Shown here one piece after another: positions 1-7,901 of a DNA stretch of 7,945 nt. Location of the stretch: contig CAJTSP010000024.1 in NCBI GenBank assembly GCA_910578965.1, positions 1-7,945 on the forward strand, given 5' to 3'. The stretch's first letter is position 1; the number at the start of each line of letters is the position of its first letter. A model generated the notes under the pieces. It worked only from the letters and a program-made list of their open reading frames with translations, did not search any database and was not told the DNA's origin. The DNA comes from an uncultured Oscillospiraceae bacterium. GTDB taxonomy: Bacteria; Bacillota; Clostridia; Oscillospirales; Ruminococcaceae. Position numbers and translations under genes: made by a program.

Positions 1-83
1 CCCCCCTGGCCTGCCGCCCCAGCCATCATGCTTTGGCCGTGCGGCCCTACAGCTTTTTGCCAAAATTCCCAGGGCAGCAATGG

Positions 84-112
84 TTGATTCATTCTTTGTT
101 TTTGTGTATAAT
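84..112 (+). promoter_or_regulatory. Predicted sigma-A type promoter of lon
   Basis: The -35 box TTGATT (84-89) and a perfect -10 box TATAAT (107-112) are separated by 17 bp. A start of transcription near 119 would give a leader of about 80 nt before lon. The surrounding DNA is A/T-rich, in contrast to the GC-rich flanks. I looked for heat-shock operators around it (a CIRCE inverted repeat, or the CtsR heptad repeat) and saw neither. Regulation by those repressors is therefore not supported here. Confidence 0.75.
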
Positions 113-150
113 AAACTTTCAAAGCGTATTTTTATCAGCCCGTATTATTC

Positions 151-178
151 CGGCCCCGGCAGATGCTTTGGGGGGCCG
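151..178 (+). promoter_or_regulatory. Leader hairpin just upstream of the lon ribosome binding site
   Basis: CGGCCCC (151-157) and GGGGCCG (172-178) form a perfect 7-bp GC stem with a 14-nt loop in the predicted lon leader. It ends 3 nt before the AAGGAGG site (182-188). The stem does not itself cover the Shine-Dalgarno sequence. It could stabilise the mRNA or affect ribosome access, but this is inference. Confidence 0.35.
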
Positions 179-197
179 CTCAAGGAGGCTTTGCAGG

Positions 198-2645
<2,448 letters not shown>

Positions 2646-2728
2646 GCTGCACAGGGGTCAAAGGCGCGGCTCTTGGGCGTGCCCGAAAGGATAAAGCGTT
2701 TGTTTTCCCGCCGCCGAACTCCGGCTGA

Positions 2729-2788
2729 GCAAAAGGAGATGCAGCCGCCCGGCCGGGCTGTCCCGAACCGGCCGGGCGGCGCTTTTGC
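2729..2788 (+). terminator. Strong hairpin between lon and engB, probable (partial) intrinsic terminator
   Basis: A perfect 13-bp GC stem pairs 2744-2756 with 2768-2780 around an 11-nt loop. It is followed by GCTTTTGC. An outer stem, GCAAAAG (2729-2735) with CTTTTGC (2782-2788), encloses it, with an 8-nt versus 1-nt internal loop between the two stems. The A tract before and the T tract after give the look of a bidirectional terminator. The T run is only four long, and no promoter for engB is visible between the hairpin and 2814, so some readthrough from lon is expected. That would make it an attenuator lowering engB-operon expression relative to lon. Confidence 0.65.
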
Positions 2789-2813
2789 CGGCCTTGTTAC
2801 AGGAGGCTACAAG

Positions 2814-3458
2814 ATGAACTACAATATGGCCGAATTTGTCGCCTCTTATGGCCTTGCCAGCCAACTGCCGGCGGGGCCGCGCCCTGAAATTGTGTTTGCG
2901 GGGCGGTCCAACGTTGGAAAATCCAGCCTCATCAACAAACTCTGCAACCGCAAAAGCCTTGCCAGGGTCAGCGCCACCCCGGGCAAAACCGCCACCATCA
3001 ACTTTTACAGGGTGGACGCCGCCCATTTTGTGGACCTGCCGGGCTATGGCTATGCCAGGATCGCCGCGGGCGAGCGCCGCCGCTGGGACGCTTTGATCAA
3101 CCGCTACTTTGCCCAGCAGCGCCCCCGGGCGATGCTGGTGCAGTTACTGGACTGCCGGCATGCCCCCAGCGCAGACGACCGGCAGATGCTGGAATATCTG
3201 CGCTATCATCGTGTGGAGTTTATGGTAGCCCTCACCAAGGCCGATAAGCTCAAAAAAAGCCGGCAGGCTGCTGCCGAAGGGCAGTTCCGCGCCCTGTGTG
3301 CGCCGTATGGATGCCGGCAGGTGCTGCTTACCAGCGCCGAAAGCGGCCAGGGCATCCCGGAGATGCAAAGCGCGCTGGCCCTGGCGGTGCGGGAGTTTTT
3401 GGGCCCGGAGGGTGGTGCGGGCGCCACCCGGGCGGAGGATATTGCGGATGGCGTATAA
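2814..3458 (+). CDS. engB: Ribosome biogenesis GTPase EngB (YsxC/YihA)
   Basis: Small TRAFAC-class GTPase needed for large ribosomal subunit assembly; it acts in the cytoplasm on pre-50S particles. The product is 214 aa, normal for the family. All G motifs are visible: G1 GRSNVGKSS at 30-38, G2 TPGKT at 55-59 (followed by INFY, typical of EngB), G3 DLPGYG at 74-79, G4 TKAD at 141-144 and G5 SAE at 174-176. ATG 2814 was chosen because AGGAGG (2801-2806) lies 7 nt upstream. The reading frame stays open upstream to a TTG at 2673, but that stretch runs through the lon-engB hairpin, lacks a comparable site and is not typical of EngB N-termini. Synteny with lon is the classical Firmicutes arrangement. 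The last 11 bp overlap the methyltransferase start, indicating co-translation. The C-terminal 15 or so residues (Gly/Ala-rich) look like a variable tail. Confidence 0.96.
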   Translation: MNYNMAEFVASYGLASQLPAGPRPEIVFAGRSNVGKSSLINKLCNRKSLARVSATPGKTATINFYRVDAAHFVDLPGYGYARIAAGERRRWDALINRYFAQQRPRAMLVQLLDCRHAPSADDRQMLEYLRYHRVEFMVALTKADKLKKSRQAAAEGQFRALCAPYGCRQVLLTSAESGQGIPEMQSALALAVREFLGPEGGAGATRAEDIADGV

Positions 3459-4206
3459 CAGATTTGCCTGGTTTTACGACGAGTTCAACGGTGAGGCGGA
3501 TTATGACGCCCTGTACCGATATGCTTTAGCCCAGCTCCAGGGTCATGGTATCCGGGACGGTATCCTGGCCGACCTCGGCTGCGGTACCGGCGACCTGACC
3601 CTGATGCTCGCACAGGCCGGCTATGATCTGATCGGGGTGGATCAATCGGAGGAGATGCTGGCGGTTTTGCGGGAAAAGGCGGACGCTTTGGGGGTTGCCG
3701 GCGGGCTTTTGCTGCTGCACCAGGACATTCTGGAGCTGGACCTCTACGGTACCATCCGGGCGGCGGTGTCCACCTTTGATACCTTCAACCACATCGGCCC
3801 GGCCGGCCGTTTTTGTAAGGCGGTGGAGCGGGCGGGCTTTTTTATGGAACAGGGCGGGGTTTTCATTTTTGACCTCAACACCCCTTATAAGCATCGGGAG
3901 GTGCTGGCCGGCCGCAGCTTTACTCTTGAAGCGCCGGACGCCATTTGCCGTTGGCAGAACCGGTACGACCCCGCTACCGGCCGGGTGGACATCTCGCTGG
4001 ATATTCTGGACAGAGAAACCGGCGAGCACTGGGCCGAGCAGTTCCCGGAGTACAGCTACAGCCTCGGGGAGGTGCGCGAGGCGCTTGCAAAGGCTGGGTT
4101 TGCGCTGGAAAGCGTGCGGGACGGGGAGGACTTTGGCCCCCTGCGCCGGGACAGCCAGCGGATGATCCTTACGGCTGTCAAGCAGTATACCCAAACAGGA
4201 TGGTGA
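3448..4206 (+). CDS. Class I SAM-dependent methyltransferase, YqeM-like
   Basis: A 252-aa soluble protein with a Rossmann-type methyltransferase fold. Motif I DLGCGTG (42-48) binds S-adenosylmethionine, and Asp65 in GVDQS is the expected acidic residue contacting the ribose. QDI at 92-94 fits the next adenine-contacting position, and FIFDLN (139-144) fits a core strand. The N-terminus (MAYNRFAWFYDEF) and overall layout resemble B. subtilis YqeM, a methyltransferase of unknown substrate; I rely on memory for that comparison. ATG 3448 follows GGAGG (3434-3438) with 9-nt spacing and overlaps the end of engB by 11 bp; the longer open frame upstream is engB coding sequence read out of frame. It ends 7 nt before hslO. 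The substrate cannot be told from sequence: small molecule, protein and RNA all remain possible, although its place between EngB and Hsp33 hints at a translation or stress role. Confidence 0.9.
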   Translation: MAYNRFAWFYDEFNGEADYDALYRYALAQLQGHGIRDGILADLGCGTGDLTLMLAQAGYDLIGVDQSEEMLAVLREKADALGVAGGLLLLHQDILELDLYGTIRAAVSTFDTFNHIGPAGRFCKAVERAGFFMEQGGVFIFDLNTPYKHREVLAGRSFTLEAPDAICRWQNRYDPATGRVDISLDILDRETGEHWAEQFPEYSYSLGEVREALAKAGFALESVRDGEDFGPLRRDSQRMILTAVKQYTQTGW

Positions 4207-4213
4207 ACAAGGT

Positions 4214-5086
4214 ATGGGACATAATATGATTCGTGCCCTTTCCCAAAACGGAGGCGTGGTTTTTTGCGGGCTGGATTCTACCGCTATGGTACGCGAGGCC
4301 GAGCGTATCCACAAAACCAGCGCGGTCACCAGCGCCGCGCTGGGCCGGCTGCTCACCGCCGCCTCGATGATGGGCATGATGCTCAAAACCGAGGAGGCGT
4401 CGGTTACCCTGCGGCTTGCGGGCGGCGGCCCGGCCGGTACCGTGCTTGCGGTGGCGGCCGGCGACGGCTGGGCCCGGGGCTATGTGCAAAACCCGGTGGT
4501 TGAGCTGCCCCTGCGGCCGGACGGCAAGCTGGACGTGGGCGGCGCGGTGGGCCGCAAGGGTACCCTGAGCGTGGTGCGGGATACCGGGCTGGGGGAGCCG
4601 TATGTGGGCCAGATTCCGCTGGCCTCGGGCGAGGTGGCCGAGGACATCACCGCCTATTACGCCATCAGCGAGCAGGTGCCCACCGTCTGTGCGCTGGGGG
4701 TGCTGGTTAATCCGGACCTTTCCATTGCCTGCGCGGGAGGGTACCTTATCCAGTTGCTGCCCGGTGCAGCCGAGGCCGAGATTTGCCAGATCGAGCAGAA
4801 CATCTCGGCAATGCCCAGCGTTACCGCCCTGCTGAGCCAGGGCAAAACCCCACAGGGGATTATGCAGATGGCCCTGGCCGGCTTTGAGCCCCAGCTTTTG
4901 GACAGCCGGGAGGTAGGCTACCGGTGCGACTGCAGCCTTGCCCGGGTTGAGCGGGCGCTGGCCAGCCTTGGCCGGGCCGAGCTGGAGGAAATGGCGGCGC
5001 AGCAAAAAGAGGCCGAGGTCACCTGCCAGTTTTGCGATAGGGTATACCGGGTGCCGCTGCAAAAGTTGCTGGGGCAATTAAGCTAA
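4214..5086 (+). CDS. hslO: Redox-regulated chaperone Hsp33
   Basis: Cytoplasmic holdase activated by oxidation: in the reduced state four cysteines bind zinc and the protein is inactive, while disulfide formation with partial unfolding exposes its client site. The product is 290 aa, normal for the family. The N-terminal domain begins with the family-like IRALSQNGGV segment. The C-terminal redox switch has the signature CDC at 238-240 and CQFC at 271-274, giving zinc ligands Cys238, Cys240, Cys271 and Cys274. Further cysteines occur at 18, 159, 173 and 191. The gene starts 7 nt after the methyltransferase stop. No strong Shine-Dalgarno is present: AGGA (4197-4200) is 13 nt from ATG 4214 and AAGG (4209-4212) is 13 nt from the in-frame ATG 4226. 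The start could therefore be residue 1 or Met5, probably with translational coupling. A hairpin region follows the stop codon. Confidence 0.95.
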   Translation: MGHNMIRALSQNGGVVFCGLDSTAMVREAERIHKTSAVTSAALGRLLTAASMMGMMLKTEEASVTLRLAGGGPAGTVLAVAAGDGWARGYVQNPVVELPLRPDGKLDVGGAVGRKGTLSVVRDTGLGEPYVGQIPLASGEVAEDITAYYAISEQVPTVCALGVLVNPDLSIACAGGYLIQLLPGAAEAEICQIEQNISAMPSVTALLSQGKTPQGIMQMALAGFEPQLLDSREVGYRCDCSLARVERALASLGRAELEEMAAQQKEAEVTCQFCDRVYRVPLQKLLGQLS

Positions 5087-5100
5087 AAGGGCCGGGCGGC

Positions 5101-5160
5101 GCGCCCTGCGGGCAGGGTGCGTCAAAGGCAACAAAGGCCCTGCCGATTATTTGAATTTTA
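5101..5160 (+). terminator. Candidate terminator after hslO, with two competing stems
   Basis: GCGCCCTG (5101-5108) and CAGGGTGC (5113-5120) form an 8-bp stem with a CGGG loop (one G-T pair). The right arm can instead pair further downstream: GGCAGGG (5111-5117) with CCCTGCC (5138-5144), a perfect 7-bp stem with a 20-nt loop. This second stem is followed by an A/T-rich tract (5145-5160) with interrupted T runs. The second form is the more terminator-like. Termination is expected here because the next transcription unit has its own promoter, but the tail is not a clean T run. Confidence 0.45.
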
Positions 5161-5173
5161 TGCCAAAAGCATC

Positions 5174-5202
5174 TTGACAAAAAACCATGGATACGGTAAA
5201 AT
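5174..5202 (+). promoter_or_regulatory. Predicted sigma-A type promoter of the tRNA-Gly/tRNA-Cys unit
   Basis: A perfect -35 box TTGACA (5174-5179) and a -10 box TAAAAT (5197-5202, five of six consensus positions) are separated by 17 bp. The start of transcription would fall near 5209, about 40 nt before tRNA-Gly. The leader contains an inverted repeat GAGAGT (5217-5222) / ACTCTC (5237-5242) that could fold in the precursor near the RNase P cleavage site. Confidence 0.85.
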
Positions 5203-5247
5203 AATCACTGTCGCCCGAGAGTGCGGGTCAGGCAAAACTCTCAGTTT

Positions 5248-5323
5248 GCGGCTTTAGCTCATCTGGTAGAGCGCCACCTTGCCAAGGTGGAGGTAGCGAG
5301 TTCGAGCCTCGTAAGCCGCTCCA
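5248..5323 (+). tRNA. tRNA-Gly (anticodon GCC), CCA encoded
   Basis: A full cloverleaf of 76 nt. The acceptor stem pairs GCGGCTT (5248-5254) with AAGCCGC (5313-5319), followed by discriminator T5320 and CCA (5321-5323). The anticodon stem CCACC/GGTGG (5274-5278 and 5286-5290) carries the loop TTGCCAA with anticodon GCC at 5281-5283, reading GGC and GGT glycine codons. The T arm GCGAG/CTCGT carries the loop TTCGAGC (5301-5307). The D arm contains the usual TAGCTC...GGTAGAGC. It is first in the tRNA unit behind a consensus promoter. Confidence 0.97.
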
Positions 5324-5325
5324 AA

Positions 5326-5362
5326 GAAAAAGCCGGCCTTGTGCAAAAAAGCCGGTTTTTTC
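5326..5362 (+). terminator. Terminator-like hairpin between the two tRNA genes
   Basis: GAAAAAGCCGGC (5326-5337) pairs along all 12 positions with GCCGGTTTTTTC (5351-5362), including one G-U pair. The 13-nt loop is 5338-5350. A GC core followed by six T residues is the form of an intrinsic terminator. It begins 3 nt after the CCA of tRNA-Gly and ends 5 nt before tRNA-Cys, leaving no room for a separate tRNA-Cys promoter. It may therefore be leaky, or serve as a spacer for 3'-end processing of tRNA-Gly. A second option is A6/T6 pairing within 5345-5361. Confidence 0.55.
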
Positions 5363-5366
5363 ATAC

Positions 5367-5441
<75 letters not shown>

Positions 5442-5450
5442 ATAAAATAA

Positions 5451-5494
5451 GCACCGTGGCCAGGGAAGCTTATGCCCTGCCACGGTGCCTTTTT
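5451..5494 (+). terminator. Strong intrinsic terminator of the tRNA unit
   Basis: The left arm 5451-5465 (starting GCACCGTGGC) pairs with the right arm 5475-5488 (ending GCCACGGTGC). The stem is 14 bp with one bulged C and a 9-nt loop. It is followed directly by CTTTTT (5489-5494). This is a textbook Rho-independent terminator 10 nt after tRNA-Cys. Confidence 0.9.
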
Positions 5495-5547
5495 GTGTTG
5501 CCGCGGCGCTGTGCATCGGCCTGCCAAAATACCGGCTGCTATCCATA

Positions 5548-5580
5548 AAATCTATAGGAGCCTATCCAATATAGATATTT
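5548..5580. promoter_or_regulatory. Dyad next to the DUF3737 gene promoter, possible operator
   Basis: TCTATA (5551-5556) and TATAGA (5570-5575) form an inverted repeat with a 13-bp spacer, flanked by AAA (5548-5550) and TTT (5578-5580). A nested dyad ATAGG-AG-CCTAT lies at 5554-5565. The element abuts the predicted -35 box at 5579, a usual position for an activator or repressor site. The protein that would bind is unknown. Confidence 0.3.
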
Positions 5581-5607
5581 GCTATTTTGAGAAAGCCGGT
5601 ATACAAT
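5579..5607 (+). promoter_or_regulatory. Predicted promoter of the DUF3737 gene
   Basis: The -35 box TTGCTA (5579-5584, four of six consensus positions) and the -10 box TACAAT (5602-5607, five of six) are 17 bp apart. Transcription would begin near 5614 and leave a leader of roughly 107 nt before ATG 5721. The strong tRNA terminator upstream means the gene needs its own promoter, which supports this call. Confidence 0.55.
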
Positions 5608-5645
5608 TGGGTCAAATCAAAGAAGGGCTTTTTTGAGCAAGGGGG

Positions 5646-5696
5646 TCCCGGCCATCGTTTTCCATTGATCGGCAGAAAGCAAGGGGCGGGCCGGGA
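5646..5696 (+). promoter_or_regulatory. Long-range stem in the leader of the DUF3737 gene
   Basis: TCCCGGCC (5646-5653) and GGCCGGGA (5689-5696) form a perfect 8-bp stem closing a 35-nt loop. The 3' arm lies 10 nt before the GGAGG ribosome binding site (5707-5711). No T run follows, so it is not a terminator. It matches no riboswitch class I can recognise. Confidence 0.35.
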
Positions 5697-5720
5697 TACG
5701 AAAAATGGAGGCATGGGTGG

Positions 5721-6581
5721 ATGGACAGAAATACGATTCAAAACCAGCAATTTGATGCGGAGAGGGCACTGTACCATCTGCAGCACACCGATGTGGAGGG
5801 GTGTATATTTGCCGGCCCGGCAGATGGGGAATCCGCCTTAAAGGAAGCGCGGGATGTGCGGCTTTTGCGGTGCCGGTTTTGCCTGCGCTACCCCCTCTGG
5901 CATGTAAAGGGATTCCGGCTGGAGCGTTCGTCGATGGACGAATCGGCCCGCGCCGCTATTTGGTACGCGGAAAATGGCGCCATCTCGGATAGTACGCTGA
6001 ATGGCATCAAGGCTGTGCGGGAGTGCAGCAATATCCGGCTGGCAAACTGCCAAATCAATTCTCCCGAGTTTGGCTGGAAAAGCCGGGGCATCGCCTTGTC
6101 GGATTGCGAGGTCGACTCGGAATATTTCTTGTTGGATAGCCGTGACGTAACGCTGGACCGGGTAAAAATGAAGGGAAAATATTCGTTTCAGTATATGGAA
6201 AACCTCGAAATTGCAAGCTGCGAGCTGGATACAAAGGACGCTTTTTGGCACAGCAAAAACGTTGTGGTTTGCAACAGCGTAATAAAGGGCGAGTATCTGG
6301 GCTGGTTTTCGGAGGGGCTGATCCTCGTCCGCTGCAGGATCATTGGCACGCAGCCCCTATGCTATTGCAAAAACCTAAAGCTGGTGGACTGTATTATGGA
6401 GGATGCCGACCTTGCCTTTGAGTATTCCGACGTAGAGGCGGAAATCCGCGGGCACCTGCTATCGGTTAAGAACCCCAAATCCGGTACCATTACGGCAGAC
6501 AGCGTAGGCGATGTAATTTGGGATGACCCGGTTATGGAGTGTACCGGTAAAATTATGCTCCGCGGCGCCATGGCGCTTTGA
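5721..6581 (+). CDS. DUF3737 family protein, right-handed beta-helix of about eleven 19-residue coils
   Basis: A 286-aa protein of unknown function. It is assigned to DUF3737 from recalled family hallmarks: an N-terminal ERALY segment (14-18), GESALKEA (36-43), RYPLWHVK (56-63) and VKNPKSGTI (249-257). There is no signal peptide or membrane segment, so it is probably cytoplasmic. From residue 41 to about 243 it consists of coils beginning at 41, 60, 81, 100, 119, 138, 157, 176, 195, 214 and 233. The spacing is exactly 19 residues apart from one 2-residue insertion between 60 and 81. Each coil follows roughly x-x-[SAC]-[KREQ]-[NDG]-[VIL]-x-[LIV]-x-x-[CSV]. The last position is Cys51, Ser70, Ser91, Cys110, Cys129, Val148, Cys167, Ser186, Cys205 and Cys224, suggesting a stacked interior ladder. 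Thirteen cysteines is many for 286 aa. ATG 5721 lies 9 nt after GGAGG (5707-5711). Codon use is richer in A and T than in the lon-hslO cluster. Confidence 0.85.
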   Translation: MDRNTIQNQQFDAERALYHLQHTDVEGCIFAGPADGESALKEARDVRLLRCRFCLRYPLWHVKGFRLERSSMDESARAAIWYAENGAISDSTLNGIKAVRECSNIRLANCQINSPEFGWKSRGIALSDCEVDSEYFLLDSRDVTLDRVKMKGKYSFQYMENLEIASCELDTKDAFWHSKNVVVCNSVIKGEYLGWFSEGLILVRCRIIGTQPLCYCKNLKLVDCIMEDADLAFEYSDVEAEIRGHLLSVKNPKSGTITADSVGDVIWDDPVMECTGKIMLRGAMAL

Positions 6582-6630
6582 GCCTTTGGGCCGGCGCTGC
6601 AAAGGGGGCGACAGGCGCTTAGGGCAGGGA

Positions 6631-6663
6631 ACGGCCCCTCAAGGGATTCCGGCGTGGCTTTTT
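6631..6663 (+). terminator. Weak candidate terminator after the DUF3737 gene
   Basis: ACGGCC (6631-6636) pairs with GGCGT (6651-6655) with one bulged G, and TTTTT follows at 6659-6663. The rest of the gene-free stretch 6582-6745 is GC-rich and can form other pairings, notably CAAAGGGG (6600-6607) with CCCCTTTG (6670-6677). No single structure stands out. No good -35/-10 pair for the next gene was found here, although TAAAAT at 6719-6724 could be a -10 box. Confidence 0.3.
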
Positions 6664-6745
6664 GCTTTGCCCCTTTGGCTGAGCCCAGGCGGGAGAGCCC
6701 TGTAAAACTGTTTTCCCGTAAAATATGGCGTAAAGGAGAACTTGT

Positions 6746-7867
6746 ATGAAAAAATTAGGTTTTGGGCTCATGCGCATGCCGCAGTTGGATAAAACAGACG
6801 CGGCCAAGGTGGATGTGGAGCAGTTCAAAAGGAGGGTGGACCTTGTTATGGAAAAAGGCTTTACCTATTTTGACACGGCCTGGATGTACAATGGCTTTGC
6901 GAGCGAGGGCGTAGCCAAAACCGCGCTGGTAGGCCGTTATCCCCGGGATAGCTTTACTCTTGCCACCAAGCTGCACGCGGGCTTTTTCAATTCGCCGGAG
7001 GATCGGGATAAAATCTTTGACGCCCAGCTTGAAAAAACCGGGGCAGGGTATTTTGACTACTATCTGCTGCATGGCATCGAGGGGGCCATGCTCCCCAAAT
7101 ATGAACAGTTTGGCTGCTTTGACTGGCTCCTAAAAAAGAAAGCCCAAGGCCTGGTGAGGCATGCGGGCTTTTCCTTCCATGATTCGGCCGAGCTGCTGGA
7201 CAAGATTCTTACGGATCACCCGGAGATGGAGTTTGTACAGCTACAGATCAACTATCTCGACTGGGAAAGCCCGTGGATACAGTCCCGCGCATGCTATGAG
7301 GTTGCAGTTAAGCATGGAAAGCCGGTAATCGTGATGGAGCCGGTCAAGGGGGGCACTTTAGCCCGTGTGCCGGAGCAGGCGCAGCGGCTCTTTGAGGGGT
7401 ACGACCCTTGTATGTCCGTGCCAAGCTGGGCGCTCCGCTTTGCAGCATCCCTAAAAAACGTTATGGTGGTGCTGTCCGGGATGTCCAGCATCGCGCAGAT
7501 GGAGGACAACCTTGGCTTTATGGAGAATTTTAAGCCGATGTCCGAGGAAGAAAAAGAGCTTTGCTTTAAGGCGGCGCGGATCATCAACGCGCAGATCGCC
7601 GTACCCTGTACCGGCTGCTCCTACTGTACAGAGGGCTGCCCCCAAAAAATTGCCATCCCACAGTATTTTTCACTTTATAATGAGGATATGCGGGAGCATC
7701 TGGAGGAAAAGGGCTGGACGGCCAATTTTTCAAACTATGCTGCCCTTTCTGCAAAATTTGGCAAGGCGAGGGACTGCATCGCCTGCGGCCGTTGTGAAGG
7801 CGTATGCCCCCAGCACCTGCCCATCATCGAGCATCTCAAGGCCGTATCTGCGCACTTTGACCCTTGA
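6746..7867 (+). CDS. Aldo/keto reductase with C-terminal two-[4Fe-4S] ferredoxin-like domain
   Basis: A 373-aa cytoplasmic oxidoreductase of the fused type (COG1453-like) common in anaerobes. The N-terminal part (about 1-275) is a TIM-barrel aldo/keto reductase with the expected catalytic tetrad: Asp43 and Tyr48 in DTAWMY, Lys75 in ATKLH and His109 in YLLHG. The NAD(P)H-site region includes the MEPVKGG segment (197-203) and LSGMSS (243-248). The C-terminal part has two CxxCxxCxxxC motifs: Cys288, 291, 294 and 298, then Cys344, 347, 350 and 354, each ending CPQ, as in ligand sets for [4Fe-4S] clusters. This suggests electron transfer between the nicotinamide site and a one-electron carrier such as ferredoxin. 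The substrate is unknown. ATG 6746 has AAAGGAG (6732-6738) 7 nt upstream. The gene stands alone here, with no obvious partner in the window, and the 78 bases after it show no clear terminator. Confidence 0.93.
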   Translation: MKKLGFGLMRMPQLDKTDAAKVDVEQFKRRVDLVMEKGFTYFDTAWMYNGFASEGVAKTALVGRYPRDSFTLATKLHAGFFNSPEDRDKIFDAQLEKTGAGYFDYYLLHGIEGAMLPKYEQFGCFDWLLKKKAQGLVRHAGFSFHDSAELLDKILTDHPEMEFVQLQINYLDWESPWIQSRACYEVAVKHGKPVIVMEPVKGGTLARVPEQAQRLFEGYDPCMSVPSWALRFAASLKNVMVVLSGMSSIAQMEDNLGFMENFKPMSEEEKELCFKAARIINAQIAVPCTGCSYCTEGCPQKIAIPQYFSLYNEDMREHLEEKGWTANFSNYAALSAKFGKARDCIACGRCEGVCPQHLPIIEHLKAVSAHFDP

Positions 7868-7873
7868 GGGGAA

Positions 7874-7901
7874 GCCGGGGGGAGCGAGCGGCCTCACCGG
7901 C
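7874..7901. other. GC-rich inverted repeat downstream of the aldo/keto reductase
   Basis: GCCGG (7874-7878) pairs with CCGGC (7897-7901), with a few more possible pairs inside. No T run follows, so this is not a convincing terminator. The remaining bases up to 7945 are GC-rich, and I see no gene start in them. Confidence 0.2.

Noticed and set aside
35..58. Possible terminator of a gene upstream of the window (GGCC-GTGC-GGCC followed later by TTTTT)
   Set aside because: The stem is only 4 bp and the T run starts 7 nt after it. No upstream reading frame can be confirmed in 1-60.
33..197. Upstream extension of lon from TTG 33 (55 extra residues)
   Set aside because: It would start before the predicted promoter and transcription start. 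It has no ribosome binding site like AAGGAGG at 182-188, and the added residues are unlike Lon N-termini.
2673..2813. Upstream extension of engB from TTG 2673
   Set aside because: It passes through the lon-engB hairpin and lacks a matching ribosome binding site, whereas ATG 2814 has AGGAGG at 7 nt and gives a normal-length EngB.
5610..5626. CtsR-like half site GGTCAAA near the DUF3737 promoter
   Set aside because: Only one heptad matches. The required second GGTCAAA direct repeat after 3 nt is absent.
6696..6724. Promoter for the aldo/keto reductase using TAAAAT (6719-6724)
   Set aside because: No -35-like hexamer is found 16-18 bp upstream (the sequence there is GC-rich). The -10 resemblance alone is too weak.
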